From Oleisolibacter albus (GTDB taxonomy: Bacteria; Pseudomonadota; Alphaproteobacteria; Azospirillales; Azospirillaceae), in NCBI RefSeq assembly GCF_003336875.1, contig NZ_QGNJ01000007.1:186001-250000 (forward strand): 64,000 nucleotides of DNA, written 5' to 3'. The stretch's first letter is position 1. The number at the start of each line of letters is the position of its first letter. Made by a program: the position numbers and the translations under genes. Below the pieces are notes generated by a model. That model worked only from the letters and a program-made list of their open reading frames with translations. It was not told the origin of the DNA and did no database searches. Below, in pieces: positions 16,931 to 26,751 of the stretch.

Positions 16931-18345
16931 GCGCCGATCCGGCGTTCGACGCGCTGAAACGCTGGGTGGCGGACACCACCGGCATGTCCTTCCTTCTGAG
17001 CCGCGATGACACGGTCGGCCATGCCGTGCAGCAGCGGATGCAGATCCATGGCCTGACATCGGTCGCACACTATCTGCGCTGGCTGGATTCGGCGGACGGC
17101 AGCGAGGAGGCCCAGGACCTGATCGCCGAGCTGACCATCGGCGAGACCTATTTCTTTCGTTTCCGCGCCCAGTGGACGGCGTTTGTCGAGCGCATCATCC
17201 CCGACATCCTGGACAGGAACCGCACGCTGCGGCGGCTGCATCTGTGGTGCGCCGGCTGTTCCAGCGGGCCGGAACCCTATACGGCGGCCATCCTGCTGCA
17301 GGAACAGTTCCAGCATCGTCTGGAGGGCTGGGACCTGCGCATCCTGGGAACGGACATCAACCGGCAGTTCCTGCATCTGGCCCGGCAGGCGCGCTATTCC
17401 GACTGGGCGTTCCGGGCCACACCGGACGAGGTGCGCACCCGCTGCTTCACCCGGGTCGGCCGCTCCTGGGAACTGCGGCCCGCCTACCGGCAGGTTGTGA
17501 GCTTCCAGCAGCACAATCTGGTCCGGGGGGCCTTTCCCCCGGACCCGGCGCTGATGCCGGACCTGATCTTCTGCCGCAACGTCTTCATCTATTTCGATGG
17601 CGCCACCAACCGCCGGGTGATCCGGCAGTTCCGCGACATCCTGGCCGATGATGGCTGGCTTCTGGTCGGCCATGCCGAATCCGATCTCAGCCTGTTCGAC
17701 GGGTTCGACTGTCTGGCCCTGGCCGATACGACCCTGTACCGGAAATCCACTCATGCACCGGAGCGCCGCCGCAGGGACCAGCCGCGGCCCGTCCTGGCAC
17801 GGCCCGTCCTGGCACGACCGGTTCCACCGCCGGCCCGCCCGGTGCTGCCGAAAGCCGTGTCCCCCGCCCGGTCAGCGGCGCCGGCCGTAGCGCGTCCGCC
17901 GGTGCAGACCGGCGCAGAGCCGACGCCGCCGGAGAGTGTCGATGGCACCGACCGCTACCGGCTGGTGCTGCACCAGCTGGCGGCCGAGGCCGATGGCGAC
18001 GCGGCCAGGCTCGCCCTGGACTGGCTGGCCGAGGATCAGATGAATCCGTGGCCGCATCTGGCCCTGGCCGCCGTTCACAGCCATCGCGGCGAGGACGACA
18101 AGGCCGAACGCAGCCTGCGTGACGCGCTCTATCTCGACCGCACCTTCCTGCTGGCCCATTACGAGCTGGGTTGCCGTCTGGCCCGGCGCGGCGCCGGCGA
18201 CGAGGCGCGGCGCAGCTTCCGCACGGTCCAGTCCCTGTGCCTGCGCCTCGGCCCTGCCGTCCCCGTTCCCGGTGCGGCTCCCCTGACCGCAGGCGATCTG
18301 GACAGCGCCGCCGCCCTGCAGCTCAACCGGCTGTCCCCGCCATGA
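16909..18345 (+). CDS. cheR: CheR-type methyltransferase with TPR-like C-terminus
   Basis: 478 residues. CheR methylates receptor glutamates with SAM. The N-terminal helical domain and Rossmann methyltransferase domain show GETYFFRF, LWCAGCSSGPEPYTAA (SAM site), ILGTDINRQFL and LIFCRNVFIYFDG. A Pro-rich linker (about 282-345) contains repeats of RPVLA/RPVPP. The last 110 residues form a tandem helical TPR-like unit (PWPHLALAAVHSHRGEDDKAE, FLLAHYELGCRLARRG), as in the CheR-TPR proteins of R. centenum Che3 and FrzF. Its stop overlaps the next ATG (ATGA). Confidence 0.9.
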   Translation: MAPIPMLSADPAFDALKRWVADTTGMSFLLSRDDTVGHAVQQRMQIHGLTSVAHYLRWLDSADGSEEAQDLIAELTIGETYFFRFRAQWTAFVERIIPDILDRNRTLRRLHLWCAGCSSGPEPYTAAILLQEQFQHRLEGWDLRILGTDINRQFLHLARQARYSDWAFRATPDEVRTRCFTRVGRSWELRPAYRQVVSFQQHNLVRGAFPPDPALMPDLIFCRNVFIYFDGATNRRVIRQFRDILADDGWLLVGHAESDLSLFDGFDCLALADTTLYRKSTHAPERRRRDQPRPVLARPVLARPVPPPARPVLPKAVSPARSAAPAVARPPVQTGAEPTPPESVDGTDRYRLVLHQLAAEADGDAARLALDWLAEDQMNPWPHLALAAVHSHRGEDDKAERSLRDALYLDRTFLLAHYELGCRLARRGAGDEARRSFRTVQSLCLRLGPAVPVPGAAPLTAGDLDSAAALQLNRLSPP

Positions 18346-18968
18346 CCACGCCATTCGACTGGCCGCTGTTGCGGCACCGCATCGCCGAGGCCCGCGCCGG
18401 CGCCGCCCGCCGGGAGTCCGAACGGCTGGAGGCCTTGTGGCAGCGGCGGGCACGGCAGCTGCGCCACCAGCCCGACGGGGACACCCTGCCCGATGCCGGA
18501 ACAATCCCGGTGCTGACGGTGCGCGTGGGAGGAGAGTGGCTGGCCCTGCCGCTGGCCCAGCTCTCCGACGCCATTCCCGGCGCCCGCATCACCCCGGTCC
18601 CCGGCTGGCCGCCCGGCCTGCCCGGCGTCGTTAACCGGCGCGGCAGCATCCAGCCGGTGGCCGATCTGCGCACGCTGCTGCACCTGCCCCTGCCGACAGA
18701 CAGGGCACCCGCCGCCCTGGTCCTGTTCCTGCGCTCCGCTGTCCGCAGCTACGGCCTGCTGGTGGACGAGGCCGGCGAGCTGCGCCGTGTCGATCCCGCC
18801 GCCTTTGCCCCGGCCGGCGGCCATCCCGTTCGGAGCCTACTGGTGGTCGGCAACGATGCCGACGGTCTGCTGCTGCTGGACCTGAGCCGCCTGGACGCCA
18901 TCGACCTGTTCAGCCCCGGGACGCCATCCTTCGCGCCGGGCACCCCATCCCACCCGCCCGCACCATGA
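18342..18968 (+). CDS. cheW: CheW-like adaptor, second copy
   Basis: 208 residues. After a basic helical N-terminus (1-48; QRRARQLRHQ) comes a CheW domain: IPVLTVRVGGEWLALPLAQLSDAI, VPGWPPGLPGVVNRRGSIQPVADL, and SYGLLVDEAGELRRVD. The longer N-terminal part separates it from the first CheW. Two CheW copies per cluster is also the R. centenum Che3 arrangement. The end is Pro/Ser-rich. Overlaps the preceding and following genes by four bases each. Confidence 0.85.
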   Translation: MTTPFDWPLLRHRIAEARAGAARRESERLEALWQRRARQLRHQPDGDTLPDAGTIPVLTVRVGGEWLALPLAQLSDAIPGARITPVPGWPPGLPGVVNRRGSIQPVADLRTLLHLPLPTDRAPAALVLFLRSAVRSYGLLVDEAGELRRVDPAAFAPAGGHPVRSLLVVGNDADGLLLLDLSRLDAIDLFSPGTPSFAPGTPSHPPAP

Positions 18969-20602
18969 GGCCCGCCCGGATGCACCCCGCCTCCTCCGTC
19001 CTGCCCTGGCAGGGCAAGCGCGTCGGCACCAAACTGATGCTGATCACCGGCATCTTCGCCGCAGCCATCCTGGTCCTGATCCTGTCGACCATCGGCGCCC
19101 TGCGGTCACAGCAGAACGATGCCGCCTATGCCGACGCCATCGGCCGCCAGCGCTTCCTGATCCAGCGTTATGTGGCCGATGCCATCAATGCCGGAATGGG
19201 CATGCAGACGGACTATCTGCGCACCAAGCAGGTGCTGGACAGCAATCTGTCCGCCATGCTGGCCGGAGGACCCGTGGTGGTCAGCCTGGATTCCAATGCG
19301 CAGGTCGATCTGCCGCCGCCGGTGACGGAGGAGATCGCCACCGCGCTGCGCGACCAGCGGCTTCTGCTGAACCGCCTGTCAGCCAGCATCGACCGGTATA
19401 TGAAGCTGCCCGAGGCCGACCGCCGCGACCCCGCCGTCCTGGAGGAGCTGGCACGCGGGCGCGTTGAAACGGGACTCAAGGCCGACGACGCCGTCAAACT
19501 GTTCGTCCGCTACGCCCAGAATGAGGTCAGCCGGATCGTCGGCGTGCAGATCGCCCTGGGCATCATCGCCGTTCTGGCCGGTGTCCTGGCCGCCCTGCTG
19601 ATCAGCCGCAGCATCGTCCAGCCGCTGCAACAGTGCGTCGCCCTGGCCGGTGCCATCGCCGCCGGCGACCTGCGACAGCAGCCGCTGCCCGTGCGCTCCC
19701 GGGACGAGGTGGGCCAGCTGACCGAGAGCTTCAACGCGATGCTGGAGGCCCTGCGCGCCATCACCACCGAAACCCGCAGCACCGCCGCCCATCTTGCCGC
19801 CTCGGTGCAGGAGATCCTGGCCTCGATCCAGGAACAAGCCTCCAGCACCCGCGAGCAGGCGGCTGCCGTGCAGGAGATCACCACCACCGTGGAGGAGATC
19901 GGCCAGTCGGCGCAGCAGGTTGCCGAGATGGCGCGCGAGGTGGGCAGTGCCGCCGACAGCATTGCCGGCAGCGGCCAGACCGGCCTGACCGCCGTGCAGG
20001 AGGCCACCGCCGCCATGGAGGCCATCCGCAGCCAGACCGAGAATGTGGCGGAGACCATCGTGGCGCTGAGCGAACGCACCCAGGCCATCGGCGACATCGT
20101 CTCCAGCGTCAACGAGATCGCGGAACAGTCGAACCTGGTGGCACTGAACGCCGCCATCGAGGCTGCCGGGGCCGGGGAACAGGGGCGGCGCTTCTCCGTC
20201 GTCGCCAATGAGATGAAGGCGCTGGCGGATCAGGCCAAGGAGGCGACCAAACAGGTCCGCTCCATCCTGGAGCAGACGCAGCGCAACATCAGCAGTTCGG
20301 TGCTGCTGACGGAAGAAGCGCTGAAGCGGGTCAGCGCGGGACGGGACAAGGCGGCCACGGCGGAAGAGGTCATCCGCCAGATGGCCGGCAGCGTGCGCGA
20401 TACCAGCGGCTCGTTCCAGCAGGTGGTGGGCGCCACCGGCCAGCAGCAGATCGGCCTAGAGCAGATCGCCCAGGGTTTGCAGCAAATCCGGCAGGCCAGC
20501 GTCCAGGCCGCCAGCGGCACCGACCAGCTGGCCAAGGCGGCCGAAAGCCTGGGCCAGCTCGGCGGAACCATGACCCGGCTGATGGAGAAGTACCGGTTGT
20601 GA
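18965..20602 (+). CDS. Methyl-accepting chemotaxis receptor
   Basis: 545 residues. Transmembrane helix 1 at about 24-45, a periplasmic helical domain (46-190) with no recognised ligand fold name, helix 2 at about 191-213, HAMP at 214-266, and a long cytoplasmic hairpin with its tip at 384-410 (EIAEQSNLVALNAAIEAAGAG in two parts). The tip binds CheA and CheW. No C-terminal pentapeptide for CheR/CheB docking. As the only receptor in the operon it presumably sets the activity of the CheA below. Confidence 0.92.
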   Translation: MRPARMHPASSVLPWQGKRVGTKLMLITGIFAAAILVLILSTIGALRSQQNDAAYADAIGRQRFLIQRYVADAINAGMGMQTDYLRTKQVLDSNLSAMLAGGPVVVSLDSNAQVDLPPPVTEEIATALRDQRLLLNRLSASIDRYMKLPEADRRDPAVLEELARGRVETGLKADDAVKLFVRYAQNEVSRIVGVQIALGIIAVLAGVLAALLISRSIVQPLQQCVALAGAIAAGDLRQQPLPVRSRDEVGQLTESFNAMLEALRAITTETRSTAAHLAASVQEILASIQEQASSTREQAAAVQEITTTVEEIGQSAQQVAEMAREVGSAADSIAGSGQTGLTAVQEATAAMEAIRSQTENVAETIVALSERTQAIGDIVSSVNEIAEQSNLVALNAAIEAAGAGEQGRRFSVVANEMKALADQAKEATKQVRSILEQTQRNISSSVLLTEEALKRVSAGRDKAATAEEVIRQMAGSVRDTSGSFQQVVGATGQQQIGLEQIAQGLQQIRQASVQAASGTDQLAKAAESLGQLGGTMTRLMEKYRL

Positions 20603-22803
20603 ACGACCTGCAGGAGCGACTGCAACAGGCCTTCCGCCAGGAGTCGCGGGACTATCTGGAAGGTATCCGGACCCTGCTGGAGTCCGCCGAAGCCGGCACC
20701 GCCCCGGGCGCAGCGGCCCTGGAGGAGGTGTCGCGCCTGGCCCACAGCCTGAAAGGGGCCGCCCGCGCAGTCGATCTGTTGCCGGTCGAAGCCCTGGCCC
20801 ACCGCATGGAGACGCTGTTCGACCGTATCCGCCATGGCCGGGACCGGCTGGACGGCGCCTGTCTGCGCCTGATGCGCGACCTGCTGGATCAGATGGAAGA
20901 CTGGGTCGCCAGCCTGGGGGGGCACCCGCCCCCCGACGACACGGCGCTTCTGGCCCGGCTGGATGCACGGCTGGCGGCCCTCCCGGCCGGTGCGCCGGCA
21001 GCGGTTCCCCTGCCGCCGGAGATCACGGAGGCCGAGCCGGATGCTGCGGCGGAGTCGCCGCTGCCGCGCGGAGCCGGCGATAGCACCATCCGCATCGATG
21101 CCGGCCAGCTGGACCGGGTGCTGCTGTCGGGCACCGAACTGGTGGCGGCCCAGTACCGCCAGGGACAGGTGCTGCGCATGTTGCAGGAGGTGGGCGGCAC
21201 CCTGGCCGACCTCCAGGGCAGCTGGCTGCGGCTGCGCAAGACCCTGGCCACCGCCGTGCCCGGCGGGCTGGAACAGGGGGGGCTGATCACACTGGTCGAA
21301 GGCTTCGAGCTGCAATTGCGCGATGCCGTCCGCACCCTGCGCACGGCACGGCAGGTCAAGGAGCTGGCGGTCCGCACGACCCGCCAGCTGGGCGAGGATC
21401 TGCAGGAGGATCTGCGGGACGCCCGGCTGGTGCCGGTGGACACGGTGTTCGGCAGTGTCCGTGCCATGGTCCGGGATCTGGCCGCCGAGCTGGGCGTGGC
21501 CGCCGACCTGCGTGTCCAGGGGCAGGAGGTGCGGGCCGACCGGCTCGTGCTCCAGAGATTACGCGACCCGGTGCTGCATCTGCTGCGCAACGCCGTCGGC
21601 CACGGGCTGGAGCCGCCGGCCGAACGGCGGGCCGCCGGCAAGCCGGAACAGGGGCAGGTGCTGCTGGGCTTCACCGTGGCGGAAGGACAGCTGACGGTCA
21701 CGGTGGCCGATGACGGCCGCGGCATCGATACAGCCCGGGTGCGCGATGCCGCCCGCCGCCTGTCCCTGCTGCCGCCGGGACCGGAGCCAGCGGACGACAG
21801 CGCCATCCTGGCCCTGATCTTCACGCCCGGCTTCACCACCCGGCACGAGGTGACCACCCTGTCCGGTCGCGGGCTGGGCCTGTCCATCGTGCGTCAGGCG
21901 GCCACCCGCCTGGGCGGGCATGTCACGGTCAGCAACCGCCCGCAGGGTGGCACCGAGTTCCGTCTGGTGGTTCCCGTCGCCGCCATGGCGCAAACCCTGC
22001 TGCTGGTGCAGGCCGGGGGCCAGACCTATGGCATCCCCGCCGAGAGCATCGACCGGCTGCTGCGGGTCCGCCGGTCCGACATCGGCTCCGTCGAAGGGCG
22101 GCCGGTGGTGCGGACCACGGAGGGCATGCTGCCCCTGGCCGGACTGGCCGCCCGGATCGGTCTCGGCGCACAAGCCGTGTCCCCCGCCCAATCGGCGTTG
22201 CCTGTCCTGGTCCTGCAGGGCCAGGGCCAGAGGTTGGCCCTGGCCTGCGATGCCTTCCTGGGCTTGCGGCAGTCCCTGGTCAAGGATTTGGGCGGCCCGC
22301 TTCCGCCCGGCGGCACCGTCGCCGGCGGCATGCTGCTGGATGATGGCGGCGTGGCCCTGGTGTTGAACCCCTATGGCCTGCTGGGCGTATCCCACCGGGG
22401 CGATGCTGTCACACTGGCCGACCGCCCGGTGGAGCGGCGCACGCCAGTGATCCTTGTGGTCGATGACAGCCTGACCACCCGCACCCTGCAGAAGAGCATC
22501 CTGGAGGCCCACGGCTACGAGATCCGCATGGCCGTGGATGGAGTGCAGGCGCTGAAGCGTCTGCGGGCCGAGGCGGTGGATCTGGTCATCACCGATGTGC
22601 AGATGCCACAGCTGGACGGGTTCGGTCTGCTTTCCGCCATCCGCGAAGACCCGGCGCTGGTCCGTCTGCCGGTCATTCTCGTTACGTCGCTGGAGCGGCG
22701 CGAGGACCGCGCCCGCGGACTTGCCCTGGGAGCCGATGCCTACATCGTGAAGCGTCAATTCAATCAGGACGAACTCCTGTCGACCATCCGGCAGCTGTTA
22801 TGA
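20599..22803 (+). CDS. cheA: Hybrid CheA histidine kinase with C-terminal receiver
   Basis: 734 residues, starting at a GTG that overlaps the MCP stop. Hpt domain with His49 (RLAHSLKGAARA), dimerisation helices, ATPase domain (LRNAVGHGLEPP, VADDGRGID, GRGLGLSIVRQ), CheW-like domain (about 450-590) and a receiver domain from about 615 with Asp666 (LVITDVQMP). No clear CheY-binding P2 domain. This Hpt-kinase-CheW-REC order is that of CheA3 in R. centenum, where phosphate passes from CheA3 to CheS3 and controls cyst formation; the same flow is inferred here. Confidence 0.92.
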   Translation: MNDLQERLQQAFRQESRDYLEGIRTLLESAEAGTAPGAAALEEVSRLAHSLKGAARAVDLLPVEALAHRMETLFDRIRHGRDRLDGACLRLMRDLLDQMEDWVASLGGHPPPDDTALLARLDARLAALPAGAPAAVPLPPEITEAEPDAAAESPLPRGAGDSTIRIDAGQLDRVLLSGTELVAAQYRQGQVLRMLQEVGGTLADLQGSWLRLRKTLATAVPGGLEQGGLITLVEGFELQLRDAVRTLRTARQVKELAVRTTRQLGEDLQEDLRDARLVPVDTVFGSVRAMVRDLAAELGVAADLRVQGQEVRADRLVLQRLRDPVLHLLRNAVGHGLEPPAERRAAGKPEQGQVLLGFTVAEGQLTVTVADDGRGIDTARVRDAARRLSLLPPGPEPADDSAILALIFTPGFTTRHEVTTLSGRGLGLSIVRQAATRLGGHVTVSNRPQGGTEFRLVVPVAAMAQTLLLVQAGGQTYGIPAESIDRLLRVRRSDIGSVEGRPVVRTTEGMLPLAGLAARIGLGAQAVSPAQSALPVLVLQGQGQRLALACDAFLGLRQSLVKDLGGPLPPGGTVAGGMLLDDGGVALVLNPYGLLGVSHRGDAVTLADRPVERRTPVILVVDDSLTTRTLQKSILEAHGYEIRMAVDGVQALKRLRAEAVDLVITDVQMPQLDGFGLLSAIREDPALVRLPVILVTSLERREDRARGLALGADAYIVKRQFNQDELLSTIRQLL

Positions 22804-23867
22804 AGAAGATCCGTGTTCTCATCGTGGAGGACTCACCGACGGTCCGCCTGGTGCTGGAGCAGATCATCGGTGCCGACCCGCGGCTGGAGGTAGCAGCCTC
22901 GGTCGGGTCGGCCGAGACGCTTTTGACGGTGCTGGAGACGGTGGCGCCGGATGTGATCTCGCTCGACATCCGCCTGCCCGGCATGAACGGGCTGGACGCC
23001 ACCCAGGAGGTGATGCGCCGGCGGCCCACGCCCATCGTCGTCGTCGCCGCCGATGTCAGTGCCGAGGACGGGCGTCTGGCCATGAACGCGCTGCGGGCCG
23101 GCGCCCTGGCCGTCATGGAAAAGCCCGTGGGGTTCGGCCATGCCGCCTATGCCGGCGTGGCCCAGCGCCTCTGCGACCAGCTGGTGCTGATGAGCAAGGT
23201 CAAGGTGGTGCGGCAGATGATGCGCCGCCCGCTGGCCCTGACCAGCGATCAGCCGGCCCCGCCCCGCATGGCGGGGCCGGTCCCGGCGGACGGCTATTCG
23301 GTCCTGGGCATCGTCGCCTCGACCGGGGGACCGGCGGCCCTGGTGCAGGTGCTGGCCGGCCTGGGACCCGGCTTTCCGCTGCCGGTGCTGCTGGTTCAGC
23401 ATATCGGCGGCGGCTTCCTCGATGGCTTCGCCGACTGGCTGTCCAGCCAGACGCCTTTTGCCGTGCGTATCGCCCAGTCCGGGGAAACCGCCCGGTCCGC
23501 TACCGTCTATCTGGCGCCACCCGACCGGCACCTGCTGCTGCGTGGCCACCGGCTGGAGCTGTCGGCCGAACCGCCCGTGGCCGGGCAAAGGCCCTCGGGC
23601 ACTGTTCTGCTGCAGTCAATCGCGGCCAGTGCGGGACCGCGGGGCATGGGCGTCGTGCTGACCGGCATGGGCCATGACGGGGCCGAGGGTCTGCTGGACC
23701 TGGCCCGCGCCGGGGGCCATACCGTGGCCGAGGACGCCTCCACCGCGGTGGTCTACGGCATGCCGGCCGCCGCCGTCGATCTGGGGGCGGTCAAAGCCCT
23801 GCTGCCGCTGACCACCATCGCCCCACACCTGCTGGGCCGGGTCGGCGCCCGCGGAGGTGTCCAATGA
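22800..23867 (+). CDS. cheB: CheB protein-glutamate methylesterase
   Basis: 355 residues. N-terminal receiver with Asp in VISLDIRLPGMNG; Lys in VMEKPVG. C-terminal methylesterase with catalytic Ser in GIVASTGGPAAL, His in LLVQHIGGGF and Asp in LTGMGHDGAEG, so all three triad residues are there. It removes methyl groups from the receptor and resets it. Overlaps cheA and the next gene by four bases each. Confidence 0.93.
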   Translation: MKKIRVLIVEDSPTVRLVLEQIIGADPRLEVAASVGSAETLLTVLETVAPDVISLDIRLPGMNGLDATQEVMRRRPTPIVVVAADVSAEDGRLAMNALRAGALAVMEKPVGFGHAAYAGVAQRLCDQLVLMSKVKVVRQMMRRPLALTSDQPAPPRMAGPVPADGYSVLGIVASTGGPAALVQVLAGLGPGFPLPVLLVQHIGGGFLDGFADWLSSQTPFAVRIAQSGETARSATVYLAPPDRHLLLRGHRLELSAEPPVAGQRPSGTVLLQSIAASAGPRGMGVVLTGMGHDGAEGLLDLARAGGHTVAEDASTAVVYGMPAAAVDLGAVKALLPLTTIAPHLLGRVGARGGVQ

Positions 23868-25801
23868 CGGATCTCCGCATCCTGCTGGTGGAGGACTCGC
23901 CGACGCAGGCCCTGCGCCTGCAGGACATGCTGCAACGGCACGGCTACGAGGTGGAGGTGGCGGCCAGTGCCGAGGCGGCCCTGCCGGTGCTGAACCGCAA
24001 GCTGCCCCATCTGCTGATCGTCGACCACCATCTGCCGGGGCTCCAGGGCATGGATCTGTGCCGGCAGGTCCGGCTGCATGTCGCCAGTCTCAGCATGCCG
24101 ATCCTGATGCTGACGGCGGATGAAAGCCCCGAGCGCCAACGCGAGGGGCTGGACAGCGGCGCCGACGATTTCCTGCCGAAATCCGCCGCGCCGGCCGAAT
24201 TGCTGCTGCGCGTCCGCAATCTGCTGCGCCATGCCCGCCGCGACACCGAGGTGGATGTGCTGCCGGCACCGGTATTCCGGCAGGCCCGTGCCCTGGTCGC
24301 CGGGATCAGCCGACAGGCGGCCCGCGACCTGGACGGGCTGCTGCATGACGAGGGCTGTCTGGTGGAGCACCGGGAAACCGGCTCCGCCGCCCTGGCGGCC
24401 CTGGCGGCCGGCGGCTATGACTGCACCTTCGTCGCCGAGCAGTTGCCCGATATGGCCGGTGTGGATTTCTGCCGCCGGGTGCGCGCCGCCCTGCCGGAGA
24501 TGCCCGCCCTCATCATCGTGCGCCAGGGCGATGCCGATCTCAGCGACGGGATGTCCGACCTGCTGGGAGCCGGCATCGACGACCTGATGCGGCTGGAGCC
24601 GTCGCGGGCCCCCTTGCGGGCCCGTCTGCGGGCCATCCTGCGCCGCCGTTTCCTGGAGGATCAGAACCGGCGCCTGCTGGCCGAGTTCCGGGCGCGGGAA
24701 CGCCGCACCCTGCTGCTGGAAGCCGAGCGCAATGCGGCCGAGGCCAGGGCAGCCCTGGCCGATCAGTTGCGGCTGACCAATATCCAGCTGGAGGAGGCCA
24801 ACCGCCGCCTGGCGGAGCAGGCCCAGATCACCCGGACCATCACCGACAACATCGCCTCGGCCCTGGTGATGACGGACGCCGCGGGCGATGTCACCTTCCT
24901 CAATCCCGCTGCCCGTGCGCTGCTGGCAGCGACACCGGCCGAGCTGTGCGACGGCCGCCTGTTCCGGCGCCTGCATATGCCGCCGGTACCGGGGCACGCC
25001 CTGCCCGGTCCGGCCAAGGACAAGCCGGCCCTGCTGGATGGACCCGGCGGGGAGCGGACACCGGTCAGCGTCACCATCGCCCCGCTGGCCGCCGACGACG
25101 GGCGGCCCAGCGGCGCCGTGATCCAGATCGTCGATGTGACCGAACAGCGTCTGGCCGAGGAGCGGCAGGAGCTGATGATGGCCGAACTGAGCCACCGGGT
25201 GAAGAACACCCTGGCCACGGTCCTGTCGATCGGTACCCAGACCCGCCGGCGCCACCACACGCTGGACAGCTTCTGGCCAGCCTTCGAGGGGCGGCTGCGC
25301 GCCTTGTCGGCCACCCACAATCTTCTGGCCCGGCATCATTGGGAATGGGTGCGCCTGTCGGAGATCATCGCCCATGAGGTCCGGCCCTATTCCGGCCAGG
25401 AACCGGACGATGTGCGGGTCAGCGGACCGGATGTCGAGCTGCGGCCCAAGGCGGCACTGGCCTTGGCCTTGGTCTTCCACGAGCTGGCCACCAACGCCGC
25501 CAAATATGGCGCCTTCGTCAACCCGGACGGCTTCGTCGATATCAGCTGGACCCTCGATCGCCGCCCGGCCGGCACCTGTCTGGCCGTGACCTGGAAGGAG
25601 CGCGGCGGCCCGCCCATCGCCACGCCGCCCTCAACCGGCTTCGGCTCGGTGCTGATCCGCCAGAGCCTGACCTATGAATTGCAGGGATCGGCCCGGCTGG
25701 ACTTCCAGGCCGACGGGCTGCTCTGCCGCATGGGCTTTCCCATCGGGGATACGGTACGTCCTGTCTTGGATGGCAGCAGCCTGACTGCCAGCGAGTCCTG
25801 A
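23864..25801 (+). CDS. cheS3: REC-REC-PAS-HWE hybrid kinase, CheS3-like
   Basis: 645 residues. Receiver 1 (1-120) has Asp54 and Lys106 and looks functional. Receiver 2 (about 135-260) keeps the fold pattern but has Ala191 (FVAEQLPDM) where the phosphoacceptor Asp should be. A coiled coil (275-320), a PAS domain (324-430) and an HWE kinase with His444 (AELSHRVKNTL) and HELATNAAKYGAF follow. The architecture equals CheS3 of R. centenum, which lies in the same kind of cluster and receives phosphate from CheA3 on its receivers. Output is probably the receiver at 16011. The symbol rests on architecture and context, not on a search. Confidence 0.82.
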   Translation: MTDLRILLVEDSPTQALRLQDMLQRHGYEVEVAASAEAALPVLNRKLPHLLIVDHHLPGLQGMDLCRQVRLHVASLSMPILMLTADESPERQREGLDSGADDFLPKSAAPAELLLRVRNLLRHARRDTEVDVLPAPVFRQARALVAGISRQAARDLDGLLHDEGCLVEHRETGSAALAALAAGGYDCTFVAEQLPDMAGVDFCRRVRAALPEMPALIIVRQGDADLSDGMSDLLGAGIDDLMRLEPSRAPLRARLRAILRRRFLEDQNRRLLAEFRARERRTLLLEAERNAAEARAALADQLRLTNIQLEEANRRLAEQAQITRTITDNIASALVMTDAAGDVTFLNPAARALLAATPAELCDGRLFRRLHMPPVPGHALPGPAKDKPALLDGPGGERTPVSVTIAPLAADDGRPSGAVIQIVDVTEQRLAEERQELMMAELSHRVKNTLATVLSIGTQTRRRHHTLDSFWPAFEGRLRALSATHNLLARHHWEWVRLSEIIAHEVRPYSGQEPDDVRVSGPDVELRPKAALALALVFHELATNAAKYGAFVNPDGFVDISWTLDRRPAGTCLAVTWKERGGPPIATPPSTGFGSVLIRQSLTYELQGSARLDFQADGLLCRMGFPIGDTVRPVLDGSSLTASES

Positions 25802-25855
25802 CCAGCCTGAACCGGCGGCGCACAGCCGCGCCGTCGCGCCAGAGGGAGAGCATCG

Positions 25856-26701
25856 ATGAAACTGCTACGTCATGGGCCCAAGGGGGCCGAACGGCCCGGC
25901 CTGCTGGCCGCCGATGGCAGCATCCGCGACCTGTCCGCCCATGTGGACGATATCGCCGGCGCGGTGCTGTCCGATGCCGGGCTGGACCGGCTGCGCGCGG
26001 TCGATCCGCTGTCACTGCCCGTGGCGGCTCCCGGCACCCGCCTGGGTCCCTGCGTCGGACGGGTGGGCAAGTTCATCGGCATCGGCCTGAACTATGCCGA
26101 CCATGCCGCCGAGACCGGTGTGCCGCTGCCGCCGGAGCCGCTGATGTTCCTGAAGGCCACCAGCTGCATCAGCGGTCCCGATGACGACATCATCCAGCCC
26201 CGCGGCAGCACCAAGCTGGACTGGGAGGTGGAGCTGGCCCTGGTCATCGGCCGTCCCGTCGCCTATGCCGACGAGGCGGAGGCCGCCGCCAGCATCGCCG
26301 GCTGGTGCGTCTGCAACGACATCTCCGAGCGGAACTTCCAGCTGGAACGGGCGGGTCAGTGGGACAAGGGCAAGGGCTGCGACAGCTTCGGCCCCATCGG
26401 CCCCTGGCTGGTCACCCGCGACGAGGTGGCCGACCCCACCAACCTGTCCATGTGGCTGGAGGTCAACGGCCAGCGCCGCCAGCAGGGCAGCACCCGCACC
26501 ATGGTGTTCAAGCCCGCCTTCCTGGTCAGCTATGTCAGCCAGTTCATGAGCCTGCAGCCCGGCGACATCATCACCACCGGCACCCCGCCGGGCGTGGGCA
26601 TGGGCCAGAAGCCGCCGGTCTGGCTGAAGCCGGGCGACAGGATGCGCCTGGGCGTCGAGGGGCTGGGCGAGCAGAGGCAGACCGTGGTCGCCTGCCCCTG
26701 A
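25856..26701 (+). CDS. Fumarylacetoacetate hydrolase family protein
   Basis: 281 residues. Typical FAH fold: a small N-terminal domain, then VGRVGKFIGIGLNYADHAAETG, FLKATSCISGP, the metal ligands in LDWEVELALVIGR, and GDIITTGTPPGVGMGQ near the end. The length and motifs fit the ureidoglycolate lyase / 2,4-diketo-3-deoxy-sugar hydrolase / hydroxyhepta-diene-dioate isomerase group, which cannot be told apart by eye. Cytosolic, Mg-dependent. GGGAGAG precedes the ATG. Separate from the chemosensory operon by 54 bases; no pathway partner nearby. Confidence 0.88.
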   Translation: MKLLRHGPKGAERPGLLAADGSIRDLSAHVDDIAGAVLSDAGLDRLRAVDPLSLPVAAPGTRLGPCVGRVGKFIGIGLNYADHAAETGVPLPPEPLMFLKATSCISGPDDDIIQPRGSTKLDWEVELALVIGRPVAYADEAEAAASIAGWCVCNDISERNFQLERAGQWDKGKGCDSFGPIGPWLVTRDEVADPTNLSMWLEVNGQRRQQGSTRTMVFKPAFLVSYVSQFMSLQPGDIITTGTPPGVGMGQKPPVWLKPGDRMRLGVEGLGEQRQTVVACP

Positions 26702-26751
26702 TCTCCGGCGGACGGTGACAGCGGCGCCGGGCAGGGGTAAATAGGGCGGCC

